Source of the DNA: Streptomyces sp. NBC_00691
GTDB taxonomy: Bacteria > Actinomycetota > Actinomycetes > Streptomycetales > Streptomycetaceae
DNA: 64,000 bases
Direction: 5' to 3'
NCBI RefSeq assembly: GCF_036226665.1
Contig: NZ_CP109007.1
Span: forward strand, 6,572,001-6,636,000
Positions 19,701 to 27,235 of this stretch are shown one piece after another; position 1 is the first letter of the stretch, and each line of letters opens with the position of its first letter. The position numbers and the translations under genes were made by a program. Under the pieces are notes generated by a model. That model had not been told where the DNA came from and did no database searches. It worked only from the letters and a program-made list of their open reading frames with translations.

Positions 19701-21627
19701 CGACGAGGCGTCCCAGGTCCGCCCCAGCGACGCGATCAACTGCATCTACCGGGGCCGCAGCCTGATCGTCGCGGGCGACGACAAGCAGCTGCCGCCGACC
19801 TCGTTCTTCGACTCCTCGGTGGAGGACGAGTCGGACGAGTACGCGGAGGACGTACCCGACTCCTTCGAGTCCCTGCTGCACGCCTGCAAGGCCGGGGCCA
19901 TGCGGGAGCTGTCGCTGCGCTGGCACTACCGCAGCCGTCACGAGGACCTGATCACCTTCAGCAACCGCGAGTTCTACGCGAACTCGATGGTGACCTTCCC
20001 TGGCTCGCTCGACAAGGGCAACGACGTCGGCGTGGACTTCCTCAAAGCGGACGGCGTGTACGACATGGGTGGCCGCCGGGACAACCGCAGCGAGGCGGAG
20101 TTCGTGGCCGAGCGGGTCATGCACCACTTCGACACCCGCCCTGGCAGGACACTCGGCGTCGTCGCCCTCTCCCAGGCACAGGCCTCGGCCATCGACCTGG
20201 CCGTCCAGCAGGCCCGCATCGCGCGTCCCGACCTCGAGCACTGCTTCACCGAGGACCGCCTCGACGGCTTCTTCGTGAAGAACCTCGAATCGGTCCAGGG
20301 TGACGAGCGAGACGTGATGATCATGTCCGTCGGATACGGCCCCGATGAGCACGGCACCCTCGGACTGAACTTCGGCCCCATCAACAAGGGCGGCGGCTGG
20401 CGCCGCCTGAACGTGGCGGTGACCCGTGCCCGCTACCGCATGGAGGTCGTCTCCTCCTTCCGCGGCGCACAGCTCAAGGACAGCCCCAACGTGAGCGTCC
20501 AGCACCTGAAGCGCTACCTGGAGTACGCCGAGCAGGGCCCCGCGGTCCTCGCCCGTGACGTCGTCCAGGGGGACGCCGAGCCCGACAGCCCCTTCGAGGA
20601 GTCCGTGCTCGAGGTGCTGCGGGGCTGGGGCTACCAGGTCCAGCCCCAGGTCGGCGTCGCCGGCTACCGCATCGACCTCGGCCTGCGCCACCCCGAGCTG
20701 CCGGGCGCGTACGCCCTCGGCATCGAATGCGACGGCGCGATGTACCACTCCTCCAAGACCGCGCGCGACCGCGACCGGCTGCGCGAGCAGGTGCTCAACG
20801 GGCTCGGCTGGCGGCTCTACCGGATCTGGGGCACGGACTGGTACCGGGGACGGAACGCGGCGGAGCTGCGGCTGCGGGAGGCGGTGGAGCAGGCGATCGA
20901 GCAGGGCCCCCTGGCAGCGTCGGGGCCGAAGCCGGTGCAGGACGCCGGGGTCGGTACGGCTGCCAGCGCGGCGGCCCACGGCCGCGGGCGGGTGGTGACC
21001 GTTCCGGTCGAGGAGCCGCAGGTCGAGGTCGAGTACGAGCGCGTACCCGTGGACACGGGGGTGGAGCGCGAGTGGGCTGCTCCGTACCGCCCCAGCCGGC
21101 TGACCGTGAGCTCGGCCTACGAGATGCACACGGCCGAGGCACGGCCGGCCCTGCGCAAGGCGCTGATGCAGATCATCGAGGCTGAGGGTCCGATCCACCT
21201 GGACCTGCTCGTTCTGCGGGCGCGGGAGGCATGGGGCGTGGGACGGGCCGGGAGCCGCATCCGGGACAACGTGACCTTCGTGGCGCGGAGCCTGGTGAAC
21301 GCCGAGGCTGCCGCCCGGGACGGCGATTTCTACGACGCGAAGGACCGGGGCGGACTGGACGCGCTGAAGGCACGGCGCCCGGAGCCAGGGGACACCCCGC
21401 GGAAGGTGACCCTCATCGCCCCGGCAGAGCGGCAACTGGCCCTGTACGAGATTGCCGTGGAATGCCCCGGTATGTCTGAGGACGAGCTGATCAAGCAGGT
21501 CTGCGACTTCTTCGGCTGGCGCCGGATGGGCGGCGACATCCGCGAGGCGCTCACGGCGGACATCGCCGAGCTCCACCGGCGCGGCAGGCTCGAAGGCGGC
21601 CCGGAAAGGGTCGGCGCGGTCCGCTGA
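16702..21627 (+). CDS. DUF4011 / SF1 helicase / Vsr-like nuclease / DUF3320 protein
   Basis: A 1641-aa multidomain protein between pglW and pglX. Domains in order: an N-terminal DUF4011-like region (WRHSLLDLGGRNRLLNF, residues about 15-180); an AAA_11/AAA_12 superfamily-1 helicase with Walker A GPPGTGKS at 319-326, a long helical insertion, DEASQV at 1001-1006 and QGDERDVM / NVAVTRARYRMEVV late motifs; a Vsr/MTES_1575-type PD-(D/E)XK nuclease with D1325 in YRIDLGL and E1342-x-D1344 in GIECDGAMYH; and a DUF3320-like C-terminus. This is the domain order of known DUF4011 helicases linked to defence. AGGAGG precedes the ATG by nine bases. It is not one of the six standard BREX-2 genes. Kinase plus SF1 helicase also recalls Mokosh-type systems, so it may partner PglW. 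Confidence 0.88.
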   Translation: MPQQRQTLRTATSDPGADRLKVVLEGWRHSLLDLGGRNRLLNFRHTKTATLEFTSPSAATLLNGLAKGWDFAPVAPGSAGSEGDGIKAPPGGSETGVVTQKPTQAALDSALYQLRQKSGQTFNDYGLWVLWLGVGMLDWREPGSEESSAAPLLLVPVELRRDKDRRYRLHPADGQDRMHNPALAVKLERQGIDWSRVTDTDVTDLSAVVSAARSAAAGQAGWKVDERVVLGLFASHREAMYQDLQQNEERILGHPLVKAVALGPAAGLPDDLIGFEPPELDRIDEVQLPEETPLVLDADASQRQCIAAALDGRSFVVSGPPGTGKSQTITNMIAALMHAGRSVLFVSEKAAALDVVRNRLRSVGLGDFVMGLHSADTSKKAVATELARVLTTEARATGAAEHELKQARRLREGLSAYAAAMNQTREPLQRGLHDVLGRLIQLELAGTPQLPLSGQNARTVDGLSAYALQELVSAAEAVSRAWRPAAEGDSFPWRGLVGNSAPPVLSEAADALSAVRAAAVRRPFAAHHGEPASVRELHQAVRVMRDGLPGQDGAADGGLPEDVSDQLAQLADLFGVPKPDGAEAAFALCELADLTKASHRPPSGWFDDGIRSTAHRAARELRQALAAEAEARAAAEDVFGEQVLTATELPELAARFADQHSGLLARFSAQYKADRAAVAALTHSGTWDKKLPGRLEHALGWLHATQELQRLADQHTTLLARWTPRTASQVEDLAQALETADRIAELGGGVARRERLISQLADGSDTDPLPTLLAANVRSALATWCTTASRRAERWSASAAALLGLFDPARSAQLSPSLLGGFEQAQQLIDVLLADPHGPDEWQAYRAGVAVLARHDADDLVANAAERGIDPKQLPAIVEQAVLRSWADAVLAGDDRLRTTRSEDLDARVADFRAADRRLIAAAGGAVIERCNRRRPRNHSGGGSAVIKREAEKKTRHMPVRELLGRTREVVQSIKPCFMMSPLTVSQHLPPDFAFDVVIFDEASQVRPSDAINCIYRGRSLIVAGDDKQLPPTSFFDSSVEDESDEYAEDVPDSFESLLHACKAGAMRELSLRWHYRSRHEDLITFSNREFYANSMVTFPGSLDKGNDVGVDFLKADGVYDMGGRRDNRSEAEFVAERVMHHFDTRPGRTLGVVALSQAQASAIDLAVQQARIARPDLEHCFTEDRLDGFFVKNLESVQGDERDVMIMSVGYGPDEHGTLGLNFGPINKGGGWRRLNVAVTRARYRMEVVSSFRGAQLKDSPNVSVQHLKRYLEYAEQGPAVLARDVVQGDAEPDSPFEESVLEVLRGWGYQVQPQVGVAGYRIDLGLRHPELPGAYALGIECDGAMYHSSKTARDRDRLREQVLNGLGWRLYRIWGTDWYRGRNAAELRLREAVEQAIEQGPLAASGPKPVQDAGVGTAASAAAHGRGRVVTVPVEEPQVEVEYERVPVDTGVEREWAAPYRPSRLTVSSAYEMHTAEARPALRKALMQIIEAEGPIHLDLLVLRAREAWGVGRAGSRIRDNVTFVARSLVNAEAAARDGDFYDAKDRGGLDALKARRPEPGDTPRKVTLIAPAERQLALYEIAVECPGMSEDELIKQVCDFFGWRRMGGDIREALTADIAELHRRGRLEGGPERVGAVR

Positions 21628-21661
21628 CGGCGGCAGTACGACAGGCCCGGACATTCCTCCT

Positions 21662-21677
21662 GAGCTGGCAGGATGGA
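21662..21677 (+). promoter_or_regulatory. Shared upstream element of pglX (copy 1)
   Basis: The 9-mer GAGCTGGCA followed by GGATGG lies 69 bases before the pglX start. A near copy (13 of 16 bases identical) lies 74 bases before the pglY start at 33258. A common promoter or operator for the two BREX blocks is inferred; no standard -35 is visible. Confidence 0.35.
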
Positions 21678-21730
21678 CGGACCGCAGGTTTGGAACGGGT
21701 TGTGTGTTACGGAGAGAAAGGCGCCGCCTC

Positions 21731-24700
21731 GTGGACAAGGCCGCACTGCTGAAGGACCTGCGCAAGCAGGTCACCGCGCTGGAGGACGACCTCAGGGCGC
21801 GGACGGACTCGGAGGACGAGTTCCGTGTGGCCCTCGAGCGCGAGTACGCGGCGGCGCGAGAGGCCCAGCGTACGGCGGCCACGTACGGAGCGTGGCGGGA
21901 CGAACGCGTCACGCAAGCAGCGGCGGGGTGGGTGCTCGCGACGGTCTTCGTCCGTTTCTGCGAGGACAACGGGCTCATCACCGACCCGTACATCGCGGGT
22001 CCGGGGGAGCAGCTGGCGGACGCGGAGGACCGACAGGCCGCCTTCTTCCGGGAGCGGCCGGAGCTGAACGACCGGGACTGGCTGGTCGCCGGCTTCGAGG
22101 CGCTGGCCGGCTCGCACGAGGCGGTGGCGGGACTCTTCGACCGGGGCCACAACCCGCTGTGGGAGCTGAGCCCGTCGTATGAGGCGGCGACGCGGCTGCT
22201 GGGGTTCTGGCGTGAGCGGGGCGCGGACGGCGAGATCGTTCATGTGTTTGCGGACGAGGAGCTGGACACGCGATTCCTGGGAGACCTGTACCAGGACCTC
22301 AGCGAGCACGCGCGTAAGACGTATGCGCTGCTGCAGACGCCGGAGTTCGTGGAGGAGTTCATCCTCGACCTGACGCTGGAGCCGGCGGTCGAGGAGTTCG
22401 GCCTCGACCCGGAGTGGAAGCACACGCCGAAGGGTTGGCAGGGGACTGACCCGATTGCGCGGGGCCTGCGCTGCATCGACCCGGCCTGCGGCTCGGGCCA
22501 CTTTCTGCTGGGGATGTTCGGGCGGCTGTTGGAGAAGTGGCGGGCGGCGGAGCCGGGCACGGACGACTGGGAGTTGGTGCGGCGGTCGCTGGAGTCGGTG
22601 CATGGGTGCGACAAAAACCCGTTCGCGGTGGCGATTGCGCGGTTCCGGTTGTTGGTCGCCGCTTTGAAGGCGTGCGGGGAGCGGCGGTTGAGTGCGGCGC
22701 CCGCGTTTCCGATCAATGTGGCGGTGGGGGACTCGCTGCTGCATGGGCGGGGGGCGGAGTCCGTGACGGAGACGCTGGACACGCTGTTCGGGGGCGATGG
22801 CGAGGGGATGTTCGCGTATCGCACGGAGGATGTGCGGGAGTACGCGGGGCGGGTGGATCTGCTGGGTCGGGGGACGTACCACGTGGTGGTGGGGAACCCG
22901 CCCTACATCACGGTGAAGGATAAGCGGGAGAACGAAAACTACCGCAAATCTTATGGTGCTTGCGTAGGCACCTTTGCGTTGTCCGTTCCGTTTGCCCAGC
23001 GGATCTTTGAGTTGGCGGTACGCGCTAGCGGTGATGAACGGATTGGTGGATTCACCGGTCAGATTACGTCGAACTCTTTCATGCGTCAGAACTTCGGAAA
23101 GCCGCTAGTTGAGAGCTTCTTTACGCGTGTTGATCTAACGCATGTCATCGATACTTCGGGGGCCTACATTCCCGGGCACGGTACGCCGACCGTAGTCCTT
23201 GTAGGTAGGAATCAACTGGGTCTCATGTCCAACCCGGTAAGAGTCGTGCAGAAGAATCAAGGGGAGCCAGAGCAGCCTGAGGAGCCCGCCCAGGGGCTTG
23301 TGTGGTCGGCTATTTCGACGCAAGTGGCCTCCCCGGGAAGTGAGTCGAGATGGGTTTCCGTCGTAGACGTCGAACGATCCCGCCTTTCTTTGCATCCATG
23401 GTCGTTGACCGGCGGTGTCGGTGAAGAGGTTTTCGAATTTTTGAGTGAGGGGAACTCGCCTCTTTCGTCGGTCATTGAAAAGCCGATCGGTCGTGCGATC
23501 CGGGCAGGTCTGGATGACGCTTTCATTCGCCCGTTGCGCACGACGCTGAGGGTTCGTGCTTCTCGAAGTGCAATCCGCCCGCTGATGGTCGGAGAGTGCG
23601 TGCGGGACTGGAGTGCTGTGCCGAAGGTCGGTATCTGGTACCCGTATGATTCTGTCTTGGCGGGAGAAGGCTTGGAGGCGGAGCTGTGGCCGTATCGGGT
23701 TGCGCTTTTGGCTCGTCGAACGTTTCAGGGGGGGCTAGAAGATGCGGGGATTGCGTGGTGGGAATATCAGCAGCACACGGCTTCTGCCTATGACTCAAGA
23801 TGGTCGATCACCTTCCCCTACGTTGCAACTGATGTGAATTTCGCCTTGGATCGTGGCGGCAATGTATTTAAGCAGACCGCTCCAGTGATTAAGCTTCGGC
23901 CGGATGCGGCAGTTGAGGAGCATTTTTCGCTACTAGGTTTGCTGAACTCCTCGACGGCATCGTTCTGGTTGAAGCAGGTTTGCTTTGACCGAGGTAATGG
24001 TGGCATCGGGGGTGGGATCTCTGATGAGCAATGGGAGCATTGGTTTGCCTTTAATGGTCGCCAGATTGAGCAGCTCCCGGTTCCGGTTGATTTGCCGAGT
24101 GGTCTGGGGGAGGCGATCGTTTCTATCGGGCGAGAGGTCGGCCGCCGGGAACCGGCCGCTTTTGCCAAGTCTTGTGTTCCCGCCCGTGACGAAATTAGCT
24201 CAACTCGTGCTGAATATAACAGCCTCAGAGCCCGGATGATCGCGCTTCAGGAGGAACTGGACTGGACGGTTTACGGCTCATATCGACTCCTGGTTCCAGA
24301 TGAGGTGGCACGGGTAACGCTGTCCGGTAATGGCGTCGTTCCTGAAATCGCCCTTGGTGAAAGGGCCTTTGAGATCGTGTTGGCTCGTAAGGTGGCCGCA
24401 GGCGAGGTTGAGTCCGCGTGGTTTGATCGACATGGGTCCACGCCTATCACGGAGATCCCCGCGCGCTGGCCCGAGGAGTACAGGGCCGTTGTGCAAGCCC
24501 GCATCGACATCATCAACTCCCACAAGGACATCGCTCTCATTGAACGTCCTGAGTTCAAGCGCCGTTGGGCCGTTGAGCCCTGGGAGAAGAAGGAGAAGGA
24601 AGCTCTCCACACATGGCTGCTCGACCGATGCGAGGACGAGAACCTCTGGTTTGCCCTTCGGGACGGGTTCCGGGCGCCTCGGACGCTCACAGTCTCCCAG

Positions 24701-25384
24701 CTTGCTGACGCCCTCCGGCAGGACGCCGACGTGCAGGCTGTCGCCGAGCTGTACGCCGCCGATCACATGGGAAAGCGTGACGCCACCCTCGCGACGGTTC
24801 TCGCAGACGTGATCGTCGGCGAGCACGTGCCGTACCTCGCCGCCATGCGCTACAAGGACTCCGGCCTGCGCAAGCGGGAGCAGTGGGAACAGGTCTGGGA
24901 CCTTCAGCGCGAGGAGGACAAGACTGGGCAGCGGCTCGACATCCCCGTACCGCCCAAGTACGCCTCCGCCGACTTCCTCAAGACGTCCTACTGGTCCCAC
25001 CGCGGCAAGCTGGACGTGCCAAAGGAGCGGTTCATCTCGTACCCGGGCGCGTCGCCTGACTCCGACCCGACCATCCTCCTCGGCTGGGCTGGCTGGGATC
25101 ACAAGGATCAGGTGCAGGCGCTGGTCAACGTGATCAACGACCGCACCGAGCAGGCCGGCTGGGACACTCCGCGACTCACCCCGCTCATCGCAGGCATCCA
25201 GGAGCTGATGCCCTGGGTCCACCAGTGGCACGGTGAGCACGACGAAGAATGGGGCGGCACGCCGTCCGAGGAGTACCAGGCGTACCTGGACGAGCAGCGC
25301 GCCAAGCATGGGCTCTCGGCGGAGGACCTCACTAACTGGCGCCCGGAGAAGAAGACGCGCGGTCGGGCGAAAAAGGCCGACTGA
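21731..25384 (+). CDS. pglX: BREX-2 adenine-specific DNA methyltransferase PglX
   Basis: A 1217-aa N6-adenine methyltransferase, the length expected for PglX. Motif I DPACGSGHF is at 250-258 and motif IV NPPY at 389-392. The N-terminus is a helical segment (DKAALLKDLRKQVTALEDDL), and the C-terminal third, ending with TNWRPEKKTRGRAKKA, is conserved-looking and high-GC. In BREX the methylase marks self DNA; in the Pgl phenotype it is thought to modify progeny phage. The middle, from about 22920 to 24450 (residues about 397-907), falls to near 50% GC with AAT, ATT and TTG codons, against over 70% on both sides. That covers the expected target-recognition region and suggests it was exchanged. A seven-G tract lies at 23728-23734. 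GTG start, GAAAGG about nine bases upstream. Confidence 0.94.
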   Translation: MDKAALLKDLRKQVTALEDDLRARTDSEDEFRVALEREYAAAREAQRTAATYGAWRDERVTQAAAGWVLATVFVRFCEDNGLITDPYIAGPGEQLADAEDRQAAFFRERPELNDRDWLVAGFEALAGSHEAVAGLFDRGHNPLWELSPSYEAATRLLGFWRERGADGEIVHVFADEELDTRFLGDLYQDLSEHARKTYALLQTPEFVEEFILDLTLEPAVEEFGLDPEWKHTPKGWQGTDPIARGLRCIDPACGSGHFLLGMFGRLLEKWRAAEPGTDDWELVRRSLESVHGCDKNPFAVAIARFRLLVAALKACGERRLSAAPAFPINVAVGDSLLHGRGAESVTETLDTLFGGDGEGMFAYRTEDVREYAGRVDLLGRGTYHVVVGNPPYITVKDKRENENYRKSYGACVGTFALSVPFAQRIFELAVRASGDERIGGFTGQITSNSFMRQNFGKPLVESFFTRVDLTHVIDTSGAYIPGHGTPTVVLVGRNQLGLMSNPVRVVQKNQGEPEQPEEPAQGLVWSAISTQVASPGSESRWVSVVDVERSRLSLHPWSLTGGVGEEVFEFLSEGNSPLSSVIEKPIGRAIRAGLDDAFIRPLRTTLRVRASRSAIRPLMVGECVRDWSAVPKVGIWYPYDSVLAGEGLEAELWPYRVALLARRTFQGGLEDAGIAWWEYQQHTASAYDSRWSITFPYVATDVNFALDRGGNVFKQTAPVIKLRPDAAVEEHFSLLGLLNSSTASFWLKQVCFDRGNGGIGGGISDEQWEHWFAFNGRQIEQLPVPVDLPSGLGEAIVSIGREVGRREPAAFAKSCVPARDEISSTRAEYNSLRARMIALQEELDWTVYGSYRLLVPDEVARVTLSGNGVVPEIALGERAFEIVLARKVAAGEVESAWFDRHGSTPITEIPARWPEEYRAVVQARIDIINSHKDIALIERPEFKRRWAVEPWEKKEKEALHTWLLDRCEDENLWFALRDGFRAPRTLTVSQLADALRQDADVQAVAELYAADHMGKRDATLATVLADVIVGEHVPYLAAMRYKDSGLRKREQWEQVWDLQREEDKTGQRLDIPVPPKYASADFLKTSYWSHRGKLDVPKERFISYPGASPDSDPTILLGWAGWDHKDQVQALVNVINDRTEQAGWDTPRLTPLIAGIQELMPWVHQWHGEHDEEWGGTPSEEYQAYLDEQRAKHGLSAEDLTNWRPEKKTRGRAKKAD
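23728..23734 (+). repeat. Seven-guanine tract within pglX
   Basis: Seven consecutive G within the codons for QGGLED, in frame as given. pglX of S. coelicolor is known to switch by slippage in a G-tract. One base gained or lost here would truncate PglX in its central region. The frame is intact, so this sequence is in the ON state. Confidence 0.5.
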
Positions 25385-25404
25385 GCTCGCGCATACAGCC
25401 GCGT

Positions 25405-25460
25405 ACAGACGAGGGCGCCCCGCCAACGGAACGGTCCGTAGGTGGGGCGCCCTTGTCTGT
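25405..25460. terminator. Bidirectional terminator between pglX and the DUF397 gene
   Basis: A 17-bp stem (one G-T wobble) with a 22-base loop, between the converging pglX and DUF397 stop codons. It probably ends both transcripts and separates the pglWX block from the rest of the island. Confidence 0.8.
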
Positions 25461-25466
25461 GTCGGC

Positions 25467-25673
25467 TCAGTCCTGCGCGGCGAACTGTACGAAAGCAGCC
25501 CATCCTTCAGACGCCACAGACAGTGGCAGGCTTGCCTTATCCTTCGAGTCCCGGACGTACACAGTGCCGGGGCGTACAGCGACCTCAACGCACTGGCCGC
25601 CCTCGGCGCCGCTGTAGCTGCTCTTGCGCCACGTGAGTTCGAGGGCGCTAGCGGTGGTGTCTGCGACGTTCAT
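25467..25673 (-). CDS. DUF397 domain protein
   Basis: A 68-aa protein of the DUF397 family, recognised by LTWRKSSYSGAEGGQCVEVA followed by VRDSKD and the C-terminal WAAFVQFA. These small proteins almost always pair with XRE-DUF5753 regulators in Streptomyces (the whiJ/abaA type) and are thought to antagonise them. The ATG overlaps the TGA of the upstream XRE gene in an ATGA junction, so the two are translationally coupled. GGGAGAAG is just upstream. Confidence 0.9.
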   Translation of the reverse strand: MNVADTTASALELTWRKSSYSGAEGGQCVEVAVRPGTVYVRDSKDKASLPLSVASEGWAAFVQFAAQD

Positions 25674-26533
25674 ACTTCTCCCAGCAGCTTCTCGATGAAG
25701 GCCAGAGACTCCCATGGGGTGAGAGCCTGCGCTCGGATGATCCCATAGCGTGCCGCGAGTGAGCGGACCTCCTCTCGGTCCGTTACCAGCGTGCTCCGCC
25801 CCTGGGCCTCCATGTATCCGAATTGATCGCCGCCGCGTTGGGTCATCAGCGTGAAAGGGCCGTCCACGCCGGCGTTGTCCTGTCGGTCGAGCGGCATGAC
25901 CTGGAGCTCGACGTTGCGCCGGTGCGCGACCAGCAGGATCTGCTCGAGCTGGCCTCGCTGCACCGACTTGCCGCCGAGCGGGCGCCGCAGGACGGGCTCT
26001 TCCATGACGAAGCTGAGCAGCGGGGAAGGCTGTCGATTGAAGATCTCTTGGCGAGTCATCCGTGCCGTAACGCGCTGCTCGATGATGTCCTCGTTCAGCA
26101 GTGGGCGGCGCATGGCCAGCAGAGCCCGGGTGTACTCCTCTGTCTGCAACAGGCCGTTGACCACGTGGTTGTCGTACACGTGAATCTCAGCGGCCTCCAT
26201 CTCCAACCGCGCCGCATCCCGAAAGAACGCCGGATACTGCGCCCGCGCCACCTCCTTCTTCCCCGCCCTCAGCACCCCACCCGCGTCCAGCACCTCATCC
26301 GCCTGGTCGATGAACCTCGGCGGCGGAATCCGCCTCCCCTGCTCGAATGACGCGATCGTCGACGCCGAGTACCCCGTCCGCGCCCCCAGCTCCGCCCGCT
26401 CAACCCCCGCCCTCACCCGGCACAGCTTCAACTGCTGCCCGAAGAGGTGCAGGATCCCCGAGCCTGACTCATCCCCGCCCCCGCCCCCACCCCTGTACTC
26501 CTGGTCGTCCTCGAACCCCTGCTGCTCCACCAC
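25670..26533 (-). CDS. XRE-family regulator with DUF5753 domain
   Basis: A 287-aa DNA-binding regulator. After a glycine-rich N-terminus (EYRGGGGGGDESG) comes a helix-turn-helix at about residues 32-90 (GVERAELGARTGYSASTIASFEQGRRIP), then the DUF5753 sensor-like domain with NGLLQTEEYTRALL and MPLDRQDN. Such WhiJ-like proteins act with DUF397 partners, often beside an RsbW-type ATPase gene, as is seen here. The GTG at 26533 is picked for GGAGG eight bases upstream. It is divergent from the HATPase gene, with 122 bases between. Control of island genes or of development is possible; targets are unknown. Confidence 0.9.
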   Translation of the reverse strand: MVEQQGFEDDQEYRGGGGGGDESGSGILHLFGQQLKLCRVRAGVERAELGARTGYSASTIASFEQGRRIPPPRFIDQADEVLDAGGVLRAGKKEVARAQYPAFFRDAARLEMEAAEIHVYDNHVVNGLLQTEEYTRALLAMRRPLLNEDIIEQRVTARMTRQEIFNRQPSPLLSFVMEEPVLRRPLGGKSVQRGQLEQILLVAHRRNVELQVMPLDRQDNAGVDGPFTLMTQRGGDQFGYMEAQGRSTLVTDREEVRSLAARYGIIRAQALTPWESLAFIEKLLGEV

Positions 26534-26655
26534 GCCCGACACCTCCCGCGCCACGCCCCACACCACGTACACCGCGCGCCACCGACGCGTACAGCCCGTA
26601 CCGTCAGCGCGTCACTCCTGGTCAACGGTACGCACGCTCCGCAACCGTTCTCCGT

Positions 26656-27138
26656 ATGAACCAGGCAATTACTCCTCCCGTGGTGGAACAACAACACCCG
26701 ACCACCACCCACGAGTTCACGATGCAGTTCACCTCCACCCCACGTGGAGCCCGTCTCGCCCGTCGGCTCGTCTCCCAGCGGCTCGACGACTGGGGCCACC
26801 CCTATACCTCCACCCCCAACGAGACCCTCACCCTCATTGCTGCCGAACTCACCGCCAACGCGGTCCGTCACGGCCACGTCCCCGGCCGGGACTTCCGCCT
26901 CCGCCTGCTCCTCGTCGCCACAACCCTCCGCATCGAGGTCACCGACACCCGTACGGAGAGGCAGCTCAACACCGACCTCACGCACGCGCCATCACCCACC
27001 GAGGAATCGGGCCGTGGCCTCTACCTCGTTCGCCACCTGGCCGACCGCCTCGGCTGGTTCCCCCGCGCAGGCGCACCCGGGAAGACCGTCTGGGCCGAAC
27101 TCGACCTCCTGGAAGTACCACCCACCGCATCCCCGTAA
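26656..27138 (+). CDS. RsbW-like ATP-binding (HATPase_c) regulatory protein
   Basis: A 160-aa histidine-kinase-type ATPase domain protein resembling anti-sigma factors. The N-box is seen at LTLIAAELTANAVRHGH, the G1 region at LRIEVTDTR, and a GRGLYLVRHLADRLGW G2 segment at the C-terminus. There is no dimerisation histidine, so it is not a sensor kinase. With the divergent XRE-DUF5753 and DUF397 genes it makes the three-gene regulatory module common in Streptomyces. The ATG at 26656 lacks a clear ribosome site, so it may be leaderless or weakly translated. It lies 97 bases ahead of the OLD-type gene on the same strand. Confidence 0.85.
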   Translation: MNQAITPPVVEQQHPTTTHEFTMQFTSTPRGARLARRLVSQRLDDWGHPYTSTPNETLTLIAAELTANAVRHGHVPGRDFRLRLLLVATTLRIEVTDTRTERQLNTDLTHAPSPTEESGRGLYLVRHLADRLGWFPRAGAPGKTVWAELDLLEVPPTASP

Positions 27139-27235
27139 ATACGAAAAGATCTGAAACAGCGTCACCTGTCTCGCTAGCCTTGATCCGTCACAGCGGGCCC
27201 CCACGGGCCCGCCCGCACCACGTTTCAGGACGACC

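Noticed and set aside
17929..22152. A 1400-codon minus-strand frame opposite the DUF4011 helicase and pglX start
   Set aside because: Low-complexity composition and no start site or domain; the plus-strand genes have clear motifs.
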